The notes under the pieces were generated by a model that had not been told where the DNA came from, ran no database searches, and saw only the letters and a program-made list of their open reading frames with translations. Made by a program: the position numbers and the translations under genes. DNA of 15,799 bases from the NCBI GenBank assembly GCA_964509975.1, contig CAZDZO010000023.1, positions 1 through 15,799 on the forward strand, read 5' to 3'. Within the stretch, counting starts at the first letter, position 1, and the number at the start of each line of letters is the position of its first letter. Origin of the DNA: CAZVBV01 sp964509975 (lineage in GTDB: Bacteria > Patescibacteriota > Gracilibacteria > UBA4473). Below, piece by piece: positions 1-9,117 of the stretch.

Positions 1-3000
1 TGCCTTCCACGAGTCGGAGCATTTCCGTGCCTCCGGCGATGAGAGAGAGTTGGTCGGCGGCGGCAGAACCGATACCAGAATCTAAATCAGCTCTATTTGA
101 AAGAAGAGTTGGATTTGTTGCTGTTGCTGTTTCATCAAGGACCGAGGCTGCTCCCGAAGAATTACCACCAAATGTTGTTCCTGAGAAAAAGAATCTTTGT
201 GCACCTGAAAGACTAACTCGTAATATATCATCCGAACTTTCATAGAACCCCGTGTCTCCATCTCCAAAGGCTAATGTCGGTGTGGCGGCATGAACCCCTG
301 GTGTTTCGCTCAGTGTGATTGGCGTGGCAGTCGTCGCACCTCGTCCGGTGACGGTGGCAAGCGTATCTGATTCTGCGGCAATATTAAGATTCGTGAGACC
401 TGCTCCATCTCCGACGAACGCGGTGGCGGTGACCGTTCCCGCAACTTCGAGTTTTGTTGATGGGGTGGCGTCGCCAATCCCGACGTTTCCACTATCAGTT
501 TGCAAAACTAAGTTTGAAGCACTCGTTCCACCAATATCAGTTGATTGTATTTTTGCATAAGTATTTCCAGTAGAAGCTCCCAACCCTATCATTACCCTAG
601 AACCAGTTGTATTAAGAACATAATCAGATGTTTGGAACTGTAATATTCCATTACCCAAAGTTAATAATTGAGAAGGACTCGTCGTCCCAATACCGATGTT
701 TCCTCCAAGAGGATTCAAAGAAATATCTCTATAATCAGTTCCATCTGCTGACTGAATAATTCCCACATCATCATTATTAGAATAAAGATTCAAATAATCA
801 CTTCCTCCAGATCCGACTATTATTAATCCATTTGAAGCTCCGTTTGAAGCTTGTTTTATTCTAATATCTCCTCCCTCAACATGAAGCATATCTGAAGGAC
901 TCGTCGTCCCGATGCCGACGTTGCCAGAACCCATTAACCTCATAACCTCTTGAGTCGTTGTAAGTGCACTATTTACACCGAAAGCCATATATCCTGCTCC
1001 ACTACCTGCCTCATATGTTCTAATATAACTTTCATAATTATCTGCTCCATCAAAAACAAACTTTATTCCTCCAGTCCCAGTTCCTTTAGTAATTTTTAAT
1101 GGATCTGTATCATTTCCAGGACCAACAATTTCCAACATATTATCAGGACTCGTCGTCCCGATGCCGACGTTGCCGCCATAATCTATACGCATTGCTTCAA
1201 CTGGGTCTGAATTTGCAGTAACACTATTAGCAACAAAGAAAGCAAGACCTAATTGGTCTTCATCTGCTCCATTTTGAACTGGAGTAATCGCTGCCTTTTT
1301 ATCCCAAATATTTGCCCCTCCCAATTTAGTAAACTCAATTCCTACTCCAAAATTTCCATCTCCTGCTGTAACACTCTCACTATTAATTAAAAGTCCTGTG
1401 TGGCTTATTACTGAACTATTAAATGCAGTTCCTTTAATATCTAATATTGAATCAGGACTCGTCGTCCCGATACCGACGTTGCCGTTTCCTAATATAGTCA
1501 TTGCTTCTGTAGCACCATTTGCTATTTTAAATCTATATGCACCTAAAGAATCACTTGCATAATATGTATTAAAAATCATATCTGAAGTAGCAGCATCATA
1601 TACTTCAATTGAATTTGGATAATCTATATTGGATTTTAATAAACTACCTGCAGTAATGTGTATATTACCATCTACATCTAATAATTCATCAGGACTATCA
1701 GTCCCAATCCCAACATTCCCCGTACTATGTTGTATATTTAAATTATCTGCACTTAAACTTGCAGTTCCTCCAATAGAAGTGTAGTCATCCTTAACTAAGA
1801 AATATCCTGCATCGTTATTATCTGCAATAGTGATATAAGAAGTGTCATCTGTTGATTCAAACAAAGCTATTTGGTTTTCTGCTGAATTAATATGTAATGG
1901 GCTACTCGGGCTAGTCGTCCCGATACCGACGTTGCCTGAGGAATCAATCATCATCCTTTCATTATCTGCAGTGAAGAAATCCATAGAATTTGCACTATGG
2001 TCATACCTTAACCTTCCAATAGCAGCGTTTGCATCATCTCCAAAATAAATATTTGTTTCAGAACCACTTGGTGCTAACATCTGTAAAACAGTTACATCAC
2101 TTCCTTCAACAGTTAATTTTGCTTGAGCATTAGAACTTCCTCCACTATCTCCACCATAAACATGAAGTAAATCATCTGGATCACTAGTCCCGATGCCGAC
2201 GTTGCCTCCCGATAAAATTCTCATAGCTTCAACATCATTGGTTTTAAAATAAATATGGTTATCTTCTCTTTGTCTAATTACCATAGCTTCTCCAGCATCT
2301 AATTCAATCCCCATTCCATCACTTGAAGTTGCTCCAGTATCATCATTAGTTAATCTAATTCCAGTACTTCCAGCACTATTAAGATGCAAATTAGTTACTG
2401 GACTCGTCGTCCCGATGCCGACGTTGCCATCGTTTTTAATTGTCATAACAGCTTCTGTTATTAATGGAGTTCCTGAATCAGCAGCACTATCTTGTAAGAA
2501 ATGAAAATCTCCTCTATTCCAACCTGAATTATCTCCTTCATAAATTAAAGCACCTTTACCCCTCCCAGCAGCAGCTTCCCTTTGAATATCAAATAATATT
2601 CCAGTTGTTGCAACGGCACTCCCAACATTATTTCCTAATTTTAGCCCATAACGAACAGATGTTGTATCTCCTCCGTGAGTTATATCTAGTCTTTCATCAG
2701 GAGAAACTTGCCCAATTCCTACATTCCCTGTAGCATATTCAACAACCATTGCATCATCTTTGCCCCCTACATCAAATCTAATATAATCACCTTTTAGTCT
2801 TAAGTCTTCATCTCCATCCCATTTCATATATCCTCTTATAGTAGTTCCATCAGTCAAATAATAATTTATTCCTCTTTCTTTAATATTGTCTGTTTGGAAA
2901 GTTAAAAACTGGTCAGAAGCTGAATTATCTCCAACTTGTAATTTCCCTAAAGGACTATCAGTTCCTATCCCAACCTTCCCCCCATTATCAATTCTCATTC

Positions 3001-6000
3001 TCTCCACCTCATTAGTTTGGAAATATAAATCATTGTTAGTAATCGTTCCTAAAAACATTTGATTTGTAGGGGCTAAATCATATCCTAAACTCATCCTTAC
3101 AGCATTATCTGCTCTTCCAATAGTTAGGACATCATCTCGTCCAGAACTACTTGGACCGAGAATATGCAAAGAAGAATTTGGACTATCCGTCCCAACTCCC
3201 ACTTTCCCATCTGATTGAACAATAAATGTGTTCACGCCGTCTCCAGTATCAAGTTTCAAGAGATCAGGATCAGCGTAGGCCGTGGCACCGCTGGCACCCG
3301 CGACGTGGTTGGAATCAATCGTAAGATGAGTTGCATCCGCAATGGCAGAGACTGTGAATGTTTCTGTTCCAATTTTAATCGCGTCTCCGACAGTTAATTC
3401 TGTTGTAAAGAGGGTACTGGTTCCCACAACCGCGCTGGCGGCGGCAGTGACTGTAACCGTTCCCGTGAGGGCAGTTGATAATCCGCCCTTTGTGTGAAGT
3501 TGCGCAGTTGGGGCAGTGGTGCCGATACCGACGTTGCCTGTCGAATCATCAATTGTCATACGAATATTTGTACCTGAATCTCTAAAATTTAATTTATCAG
3601 TACTGTCTGCATACATTGCCCATTTCTCAGCACCTTGTCGATATATCTTGTACATAGAATAAGAATTATCTGTTGTATCCACAATAACTACTCCTGCACC
3701 ATTTCCAGTCCCAGCTTTTACATGTAACTCTGCTGCTGGTGCTGGACTCGTAGTCCCAATTCCGACACTCCCTCCAAATGGATTTAAGGCAATATCTTTA
3801 GCTACACTTCCAGCATCATTTATCCCTTGTATTAGTTGTATTCCTGAAGCTCCAAAACTAAAACTTAAAATAGCATCTTCATTATTTGAAGAATCTATTA
3901 ATAATCCTGCTCTTGTTGCTGTATTTGCTAAAGCTATTGCAAAAGTAGTTATATCCCTTTTAACATGTAAATTTGAAGAAGGATTAGTCGTTCCGATTCC
4001 AACTCGATTATTCGTGGCATCGACATGAAGTGTCGTGGTATCAACAGTGAGTCCTCCTGTTGTAATTGAACTTGTCGTTGTTGCTCCTCGACCGGTGACA
4101 GAGGCGAGGGTGTCGGCTTCTGTTGTATCAATTCCTGTCAGTCCGGTTCCATCTCCCACAAATGCGGTTGCGGTAACCGTTCCCGCTACTTCAAGTTTAG
4201 TTGATGGGGTGGCGTCACCGATCCCGACGTTGCCTGCACTTGGACCAGAACTAGTAATAGATAAATATGGATTACTTCCCACATCAGTTCCACTACCAGC
4301 TATGTTGAAAACATCACCATTGCTGTTATCTAACCCTATAGAAAACCCAGCTACTCCTGTAAGAGAAAACGTCATTGAGGCATCTCCTGTTCCATCCTCT
4401 GCTATTTTCAATAAGGGAGTTGTAGAAGAAGAATCTCTGTATAAGCTTAGTAGATTAACTGGACTCGTCGTCCCGATTCCGACGTTGCCGCCCATCAAAT
4501 ATGAATTTCCACTTGCACTAATTACTGAATTAGCTGCTCCATTTTTAAATAAATGTAATCCCCCAGAATTATAATTTGAAGCGTCAGGACCTAGATATCC
4601 TAAAATACCATTTGGATTTCTCCAAACTAAAGGATAGTCTGCAGGGGTTCCACTTGCTGTTGAATTAATATCTAATGTATTTGTCGGACTCGTCGTCCCG
4701 ATGCCGACGTTGCCTGAATCTTTTAACATTGTGATATATGTAGTTCCACCAGTTCCTTTAATACTAAGGTTTTGTGAATTTGTTTGAATATTGTTTATCT
4801 GAGCTGTAGAGCCATATAATGTGCTTGTTACCCTTGCACTTCCAACAACATCCAATGCTACCCCAGGACTCGTCGTTCCGATTCCGACGTTTCCAGAGCC
4901 TGCTGCATATATCAATTCTCTTCCACCATTATTTGAAGTAACTCTTAAAGCTGGCTCATCTATTTGGTCTGAATTTGAATCAATCAACAATCCATATCCT
5001 TCATAACTATTTTGCTTAATTTTTAAAGCGTACTTTAAGTCAGTACTATCATTAACATCCAACTTAGCAGTTGGACTACCAGTCCCAATTCCGACATTCC
5101 CTAAAACATTAAAATCAAATTCTCCAGTTCCAGGATTCTCTAATGTTAAATTATAATCAGCCGAACTACTACTCCCAACTAATTTATATGTTCGATCAGA
5201 TATTCCTTGAAATCTAATTGGATAAGCTGCAGCCCCATCTGCCGCATCATTTCTCAACTCAAGTATAGTAGTAGAATCTCCCGCGTCTATTTTTACAAAA
5301 CCATTAACATCCAACTTCGCCGTTGGACTCGAAGTCCCAATACCAACATTCCCCGTACTATCAACTTGCAGTCCCGTGTACGCAATTTGATACGCTTGAG
5401 CGGTAACGGTTTGAGATTCAGAAACCGTAAGATGTGTGGCGTCCGTGAAGGCGGTGATCGTTCCGGCACTGGTGCCATTGGCGAATACGAATTGTGAACC
5501 GACCATCGCACTGGTAAATGTCGTACCGACACCGGTAATAGCCGTGGTTGCTTGTGAAGCCGTTCCGGTGCTGTACTGTGGTGGGGTGACAGAGAGGATT
5601 CCCGTTGGATCGGTTGTTCCGATACCGACGTTGCCTGTGCTGTCTATTGCTCCCAATCCTACACTACTACTATTTTGCCATTCAAATAAATTTCCACTTT
5701 GAGAAACAGCCCCTTTAACAACTAATACTTTTGATGTTGCAGTAGTCCCAGTTATTAAAACAGAAGCATCAGAAGTAGTACCAGTAACAAAATCTAATAA
5801 ACTACCTCGCCTTGAACCTGAAAGTTCTATACCCCAATAACTCTGCATTTGCAACCTACCCCCATGCTTTGATTGTACTGAATTAAAATAATCTCCAAAT
5901 TGAAATCTAGCAGCTTCTGTTGTTGAAAAATCAGACATACCTATTGTTCTAGGTGCACTTGTAGTACTACCATCCGTACTTATATATAAATTATCTGTTA

Positions 6001-8206
6001 CCATCATAGCTCCATTAACATGAAGTTTATAATTTGGACTATCCGTCCCGATGCCGACGTTGCCTGTGCTTGTTAAAGACATAATATCTGTAGTAGCATT
6101 ATTAAATCTTAAATCACTTGTTCCAGAAGGACGATAAATTTTATAACGCTCTCCACCTAATGCTCTATGGAAACTTAAAGCAGAATCTCCATTACCATCA
6201 ATTATAAAAGTAGCAGCTCCTCCCCCAGAAGCAGTAAGTTTTGAATTTACGGCTCCTGAATTAAAGACCTCTAACTTCGCCCCAGGACTCGTCGTCCCAA
6301 TCCCAACATTCCCAGAATCTCTTTGAAAAGTCATAACAGGAGTTCCTGCCTCACTATTACTATGTCTTTTAATATACAAATTATTGTCTCCACCATCAAA
6401 GAATAAAGACATTCCATTAACATCACTTCCTTCCATAAACCTAATACTAGCATCACTACTACCTGGAACTGCTAATCTTATTACTTCATTTCCATTTGAA
6501 AAATCACCCACATCTAACTTATAATTAGGACTATCAGTACCAATCCCAACATTCCCTCCATTAAAATAAGAATCCCCGCTTGATTTCAAATATACCCCCA
6601 CATCTCCAGAACTATTTCTTAACAAAAAATTAATATTATCACTTGCTTCCCAAAATCCTGAAGGATTTGCGGCAATAGAATCTAATTTCAATAACCAATG
6701 ATCTGAACCATAACTACTATCAATATATAATCCTACTGGTTGGTCATTTTCTATCTCCAACTTAGCCCCAGGACCAGTAGTCCCAATCCCAACATTCCCA
6801 GCTTCAGTAATAACAAGCCTATCATTTGTTCCTGCTTGTGCATTATTATATGTAGAGCCATAAGAAATGGCGAATTTATTACTAGTATCATCTAACCCCA
6901 CAGAATAAGAATAATCTTCCACACTATCTCCGAATAAAACTCTCGGGTCTGCAGTTCCACTTACAGTATTTTCTAAAAATAAGACTGGTCTAGCTGTAGC
7001 TCCAGATGCAATGTGTAAATCAAATTCTGGACTAGTAGTCCCGATGCCGACGTTGCCTCCAGATACAGGGTTAAGAATGATATCTCCCCCAAGAGCAGTT
7101 CCTGTATTTAATGTTTCAATGATAACTCCTCCATACCCTCTAACTTTCAATTCATTCACAACATCTGAACGAATACCTGTATGTTCTGTATTAAAATAAA
7201 TTTTCTCTGTTGCACCAACTTTAATATCTCCAGCAACTTCCAATTTAGCGCTTGGACTCGTCGTCCCGATGCCGACATTGCCACCTGAATTAAAATAACT
7301 ATTAGCATTGACATTAGAACTAATCAAAGTATTCAAAACGCCCCCATCATACATTCTAAAAGTAGCTGCATCAGTAGATTGTTGATGTAGCCAAGCTAAA
7401 TCTGTCCCTCCAGAATTTTCCAATAAAAAACCTTTATCATTTGCACCTGCATTAACAACCAAAGGACTACTTGGACTTGTCGTCCCGATACCGACCTTCC
7501 CATCATTTTTAATCACCACACTATTCCCGCCGTTTTTACTTAAATTCAAAAGATCACCTGATCCGTATTGCTTTCCCCAGAGCAGGGGATCGGATGAGGA
7601 TTGTTCGGCTAAGGTTCCGGTCTGGAACGCCACGGTTGGCGTGATACACGTTGGAGGACTCGATCCCTCACAGGTGGCGGCATAGACTCCGGCGACACTT
7701 CCGAGAGTACAAGCTCCACCGACTTGGATTTCACATCCATTGGCGTCGACGCCTGTTCCCACTCCATCACAGTCGAGATAATTCGTGAGACAGGTTCCAC
7801 AAGTAGCGGTGTGAGCAGATCCCGCACAGTTGGTTTTGAGATTCTTGGCCGCACAAGTCGTGCTGGCTTTACATTCCCAGAGTCCAGCGTACGGCGTACA
7901 GATACTGGCATCTTTGGTACAGTTGACCTGATACCCTCCTGTGCCTGACGCGAGTTTATTGTCTGCTGTTCCAGCCGAAGAGGGGAGTGCCGCCGTTACG
8001 GTTGCGGGGACTGCACATTTGAGCTGATTACTTTGATACGCACAGATCGTTTGTCCCTCGGGACAATCAATCGTGAGATACGAAGTATCACAGTTCGCCG
8101 GGTCGGTCGTCCATCCAGTGACGGCGAACCCTGTCATAGCGTATAGGAACCCTATCCCAAGGATGAGTCCTCTTGCAAAGAAAGCAATGGATTTTCTGTT
8201 GGTCAT
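1..8206 (-). CDS. Giant secreted VGIG-repeat protein, fibre/adhesin-like (gene 1; 3' end off the left edge)
   Basis: The frame opens at ATG 8206 (MTNRKSIAFF) and stays in one register to the left edge: all 29 VGIG motifs checked have the same codon phase, giving at least 2735 residues without a stop. An upstream in-frame TAG at 8231-8233 makes this the only ATG start; there is no clear Shine-Dalgarno. Order: signal peptide (1-28), Cys-rich head (about 39-187), first motif at residue 236, then modules of mostly 60-110 residues, each ending in GNVGIGTTSP or a variant (GTDSP, GKVGIG, GQVSP). Two modules stand out: residues about 868-945 (STGTASQ...GTTFTSAMVGSQFVF) and about 1561-1663 (GTVTVTAAASAVVGTSTLFTTELTVGDAIKIG), which look like small beta-rich fibre domains. 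The last visible segment, TPTLAFGDGDTGFYESSDD through LSLIAGGTEMLRLVEG, is shared with gene 2. Family knowledge suggests an extended beta-rich fibre; an export and attachment role is inferred. Ligand and anchoring are unknown. Confidence 0.88.
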   Translation of the reverse strand, partial: MTNRKSIAFFARGLILGIGFLYAMTGFAVTGWTTDPANCDTSYLTIDCPEGQTICAYQSNQLKCAVPATVTAALPSSAGTADNKLASGTGGYQVNCTKDASICTPYAGLWECKASTTCAAKNLKTNCAGSAHTATCGTCLTNYLDCDGVGTGVDANGCEIQVGGACTLGSVAGVYAATCEGSSPPTCITPTVAFQTGTLAEQSSSDPLLWGKQYGSGDLLNLSKNGGNSVVIKNDGKVGIGTTSPSSPLVVNAGANDKGFLLENSGGTDLAWLHQQSTDAATFRMYDGGVLNTLISSNVNANSYFNSGGNVGIGTTSPSAKLEVAGDIKVGATEKIYFNTEHTGIRSDVVNELKVRGYGGVIIETLNTGTALGGDIILNPVSGGNVGIGTTSPEFDLHIASGATARPVLFLENTVSGTADPRVLFGDSVEDYSYSVGLDDTSNKFAISYGSTYNNAQAGTNDRLVITEAGNVGIGTTGPGAKLEIENDQPVGLYIDSSYGSDHWLLKLDSIAANPSGFWEASDNINFLLRNSSGDVGVYLKSSGDSYFNGGNVGIGTDSPNYKLDVGDFSNGNEVIRLAVPGSSDASIRFMEGSDVNGMSLFFDGGDNNLYIKRHSNSEAGTPVMTFQRDSGNVGIGTTSPGAKLEVFNSGAVNSKLTASGGGAATFIIDGNGDSALSFHRALGGERYKIYRPSGTSDLRFNNATTDIMSLTSTGNVGIGTDSPNYKLHVNGAMMVTDNLYISTDGSTTSAPRTIGMSDFSTTEAARFQFGDYFNSVQSKHGGRLQMQSYWGIELSGSRRGSLLDFVTGTTSDASVLITGTTATSKVLVVKGAVSQSGNLFEWQNSSSVGLGAIDSTGNVGIGTTDPTGILSVTPPQYSTGTASQATTAITGVGTTFTSAMVGSQFVFANGTSAGTITAFTDATHLTVSESQTVTAQAYQIAYTGLQVDSTGNVGIGTSSPTAKLDVNGFVKIDAGDSTTILELRNDAADGAAAYPIRFQGISDRTYKLVGSSSSADYNLTLENPGTGEFDFNVLGNVGIGTGSPTAKLDVNDSTDLKYALKIKQNSYEGYGLLIDSNSDQIDEPALRVTSNNGGRELIYAAGSGNVGIGTTSPGVALDVVGSARVTSTLYGSTAQINNIQTNSQNLSIKGTGGTTYITMLKDSGNVGIGTTSPTNTLDINSTASGTPADYPLVWRNPNGILGYLGPDASNYNSGGLHLFKNGAANSVISASGNSYLMGGNVGIGTTSPVNLLSLYRDSSSTTPLLKIAEDGTGDASMTFSLTGVAGFSIGLDNSNGDVFNIAGSGTDVGSNPYLSITSSGPSAGNVGIGDATPSTKLEVAGTVTATAFVGDGTGLTGIDTTEADTLASVTGRGATTTSSITTGGLTVDTTTLHVDATNNRVGIGTTNPSSNLHVKRDITTFAIALANTATRAGLLIDSSNNEDAILSFSFGASGIQLIQGINDAGSVAKDIALNPFGGSVGIGTTSPAPAAELHVKAGTGNGAGVVIVDTTDNSYSMYKIYRQGAEKWAMYADSTDKLNFRDSGTNIRMTIDDSTGNVGIGTTAPTAQLHTKGGLSTALTGTVTVTAAASAVVGTSTLFTTELTVGDAIKIGTETFTVSAIADATHLTIDSNHVAGASGATAYADPDLLKLDTGDGVNTFIVQSDGKVGVGTDSPNSSLHILGPSSSGRDDVLTIGRADNAVRMSLGYDLAPTNQMFLGTITNNDLYFQTNEVERMRIDNGGKVGIGTDSPLGKLQVGDNSASDQFLTFQTDNIKERGINYYLTDGTTIRGYMKWDGDEDLRLKGDYIRFDVGGKDDAMVVEYATGNVGIGQVSPDERLDITHGGDTTSVRYGLKLGNNVGSAVATTGILFDIQREAAAGRGKGALIYEGDNSGWNRGDFHFLQDSAADSGTPLITEAVMTIKNDGNVGIGTTSPVTNLHLNSAGSTGIRLTNDDTGATSSDGMGIELDAGEAMVIRQREDNHIYFKTNDVEAMRILSGGNVGIGTSDPDDLLHVYGGDSGGSSNAQAKLTVEGSDVTVLQMLAPSGSETNIYFGDDANAAIGRLRYDHSANSMDFFTADNERMMIDSSGNVGIGTTSPSSPLHINSAENQIALFESTDDTSYITIADNNDAGYFLVKDDYTSIGGTASLSADNLNIQHSTGNVGIGTDSPDELLDVDGNIHITAGSLLKSNIDYPNSIEVYDAATSDMIFNTYYASDSLGAYRFKIANGATEAMTILGNGNVGIGTTSPDSILDIKGTAFNSSVISHTGLLINSESVTAGDGNFGVGIEFTKLGGANIWDKKAAITPVQNGADEDQLGLAFFVANSVTANSDPVEAMRIDYGGNVGIGTTSPDNMLEIVGPGNDTDPLKITKGTGTGGIKFVFDGADNYESYIRTYEAGSGAGYMAFGVNSALTTTQEVMRLMGSGNVGIGTTSPSDMLHVEGGDIRIKQASNGASNGLIIVGSGGSDYLNLYSNNDDVGIIQSADGTDYRDISLNPLGGNIGIGTTSPSQLLTLGNGILQFQTSDYVLNTTGSRVMIGLGASTGNTYAKIQSTDIGGTSASNLVLQTDSGNVGIGDATPSTKLEVAGTVTATAFVGDGAGLTNLNIAAESDTLATVTGRGATTATPITLSETPGVHAATPTLAFGDGDTGFYESSDDILRVSLSGAQRFFFSGTTFGGNSSGAASVLDETATATNPTLLSNRADLDSGIGSAAADQLSLIAGGTEMLRLVEG
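190..490 (-). repeat. Shared scaffold module, gene 1 distal copy
   Basis: It encodes STKLEVAGTVTATAFVGDG through VTGRGATT and TPTLAFGDGDTGFYESSDD. At the DNA level 310-480 closely matches 15560-15735 in gene 2, including long identical runs over the TATAFVGDGAGLTNLNIAAESDT segment (20 residues or more). It is visibly richer in G and C than the modules next to it. Confidence 0.85.
473..7501 (-). repeat. Array of 29 VGIG motifs in gene 1
   Basis: The motif G-N/K-V-G-I-G-T-T/D-S-P recurs with its first Gly codon at + positions 488, 701, 923, 1172, 1481, 1718, 1934, 2204, 2426, 2726, 2978, 3206, 3536, 3770, 4001 (NRVGIGTTNP, without the first Gly), 4232, 4487, 4712, 4892, 5099, 5351, 5633, 6062, 6311, 6554, 6797, 7055, 7280 and 7499. 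Spacing is usually 180-330 bp, and 429 bp between 5633 and 6062. The DNA of the motif is far more conserved than the segments between. Two versions are mixed: a GC-rich one (core gactcgtcgtcccgatgccg on +) and an AT-richer one (core actatcagtcccaatcccaa). Confidence 0.9.
4023..4245 (-). repeat. Shared scaffold module, gene 1 internal copy
   Basis: A third copy of the same scaffold, diverged: KLEVAGTVTATAFVGDGTGLTGIDTTEADTLASVTGRGATT followed by SSITTGGLTVDTTTLHVDATNNRVGIGTTNP. It lies inside gene 1, between VGIG motifs at 4001 and 4232, and is flanked by AT-richer modules. Confidence 0.8.
7646..8092 (-). other. Cys-rich N-terminal domain of gene 1 (residues about 39-187)
   Basis: This stretch of the gene 1 product contains about 15 cysteines (for example residues 39, 48, 55, 64, 96, 103, 112, 118, 127, 136, 139, 146, 158, 166, 179 and 187), while the VGIG region behind it is almost free of Cys. 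The segment CLTNYLDCDG...DANGCEI resembles the short DCDG...NGCE disulfide repeats of secreted bacterial surface proteins. A disulfide-stabilised head or anchoring domain is inferred; I cannot assign a named domain. It is less AT-rich than the modules that follow. Confidence 0.6.
8123..8206 (-). other. Predicted N-terminal signal peptide of gene 1
   Basis: Residues 1-28 have a short basic start (N3, R4, K5, then R12), a hydrophobic run GLILGIGFLYAMTGFA, and a plausible signal peptidase I site after G-F-A (residues 26-28). The mature chain would begin VTGWTTDPANC. This supports Sec export of the giant protein. The exact cleavage site is inferred by eye. Confidence 0.7.
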
Positions 8207-8232
8207 AGACTGATGAAAATGATATTTTTTCT

Positions 8233-8268
8233 ATCATAAATTGTCCCAGAAAAAGGCGGAAATCGCAA
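8233..8268 (-). promoter_or_regulatory. Weak candidate promoter for gene 1
   Basis: On the minus strand, TTGCGA (8268-8263) is followed after 17 bp by GACAAT (8245-8240), each 4 of 6 with the sigma-70 consensus. A better -10 box, TATGAT (8238-8233), lies just downstream but has no good -35 partner. Either would start transcription roughly 20-30 nt before the ATG. No Shine-Dalgarno is visible between here and 8206, so initiation may rely on a short or unstructured leader. Confidence 0.3.
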
Positions 8269-8374
8269 AAAATACACCTATTAATAAAAAGATTGGGTTG
8301 CGGTAGAGGGGATTTGTGGTGAAGTAGGGTAAATTGGGATCCGGATCCGGGGGGAATTCTGAACTCACCCCCAA

Positions 8375-8398
8375 CCCCTCTCTTTGAAAAGAGAGGGG
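8375..8398. repeat. Hairpin, 10-bp perfect stem
   Basis: cccctctctt (8375-8384) and aagagagggg (8389-8398) are exact reverse complements around a 4-base loop. It lies upstream of gene 1 at the left end of the intergenic repeat cluster, after a short palindromic ggatccggatcc (8337-8348). No T-run follows on either strand, so it looks like a REP-like element and not a terminator. Confidence 0.7.
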
Positions 8399-8518
8399 AG
8401 CGAAAAGAACATTCCCTCTCTCTAACTCTCTCCCAGAGGGAGAGAGAACGTCATTATTCTTTTCAAAATGTTAAATATTAAATTCAAAAGGCATTCTTCC
8501 CCTTTAAATCAAGGGGGA
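8396..8518. repeat. 123-bp intergenic repeat, copy A
   Basis: This segment recurs nearly identically at 9200-9322 (copy B), and its first part recurs at 9404-9464 (copy C, cut by the N gap) and 9641-9692 (copy D). It contains a hairpin with stem ctctctccc (8426-8434) and gggagagag (8438-8446), and ends in a second imperfect C-run/G-run hairpin around aatcaaggggga. It lies between the gene 1 start and the DUF559 gene. No coding potential is seen. Confidence 0.85.
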
Positions 8519-8542
8519 TTCGCACAACAAAGAAAGCACGTC

Positions 8543-8612
8543 TGTGAGGTAGTAATCGGTTTTCTTTTTCGAGAAACCCTTGCGTTGGAGGGGGATACAT
8601 ATCATTCCGATT
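8543..8612. repeat. 70-bp repeat, copy 1 (abuts the DUF559 stop codon)
   Basis: It matches 9565-9634 over all 70 bp with a single c/t difference. It ends exactly at the first two bases of the DUF559 stop codon (8611-8613, read on the minus strand), so the gene's 3' end coincides with a repeat boundary. Confidence 0.9.
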
Positions 8613-8988
8613 AAAATTTTGGATCTTGAGTTTTTAATGTTTCTAAAATTTCATCACAAACTTCATCCATCTGATTACAAATCTCATTATTCCAAAATCG
8701 AATTATCCTAATGTCTTGTGAAGTAATAAATTGTGTTCGTTTTTGATCATATCTCCGAGCTTTTTCTTCATCGTGTTGTCCACCATCAACTTCAATTCCC
8801 AATTGATATTTCGGACAATAAAAATCTAAAATATATTTCCCAACACTGTATTGTCTTATGAATTTGTATCCATTCAATTTTTTTCCACTTAAACGACTCC
8901 ACAAAAGGGTTTCGTGAATTGTTTGATTTTTTCTCAAAGTTTTTCTTTTCTGCAATTGTTCTGAATTTTGAAGTATTCCGTGTTTCAT
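8611..8988 (-). CDS. DUF559 family endonuclease-like protein (Vsr-type nuclease fold)
   Basis: The 125-residue product fits the usual length of stand-alone DUF559 proteins (PF04480), distant relatives of the very-short-patch-repair endonuclease. Visible family features in order: LRKNQT (18-23), LLWSRL (28-33), LNGYKFIRQ (38-46) with F43, R45 and Q46, the core DFYCP (55-59), IEVDGGQH (65-72) with the likely catalytic acid E66 and H72, D81 and R84, and the C-terminal RFWNNE (97-102). D55, E66, Q71 and H72 appear intact, so the protein is probably active. The ATG at 8988 is the natural start; no strong ribosome site precedes it. The cellular role of the family is not established; DNA binding and cleavage are inferred from the fold. 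It stands alone, without an adjacent methyltransferase, and hairpin repeats flank it on both sides, which suggests a selfish or repeat-associated nuclease. Confidence 0.88.
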   Translation of the reverse strand: MKHGILQNSEQLQKRKTLRKNQTIHETLLWSRLSGKKLNGYKFIRQYSVGKYILDFYCPKYQLGIEVDGGQHDEEKARRYDQKRTQFITSQDIRIIRFWNNEICNQMDEVCDEILETLKTQDPKF

Positions 8989-9098
8989 TTTTGGAGAGTG
9001 TGTAAGGAATTATTTTTAATATCCCCCTCCACTTCATCTTTCTTTTTTTCAATACATTTTTCAAATACTTTAAAAAAACTCTTTTCCCGTCCAGGTAT

Positions 9099-9117
9099 CC
9101 CCCTTGAATCAAGGGGG
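9099..9117. repeat. Hairpin upstream of the DUF559 gene
   Basis: cccccttg (9099-9106) and caaggggg (9110-9117) form a perfect 8-bp stem with loop aat. The same element in diverged form closes copies A and B of the 123-bp repeat, so the DUF559 gene sits between two copies of this hairpin. There is no T-run after it, so it is not a convincing terminator. Confidence 0.7.

Noticed and set aside
1..8206. Interspersed 29-bp repeats as a CRISPR array
   Set aside because: Spacing is mostly 180-330 bp and irregular, all copies are in the same codon phase within an open frame, and they encode a known protein motif.
8792..9112. A 106-codon minus-strand open frame overlapping the DUF559 gene
   Set aside because: It shares DNA with DUF559 in another frame and shows no family features, while the DUF559 frame has a full set of conserved residues.
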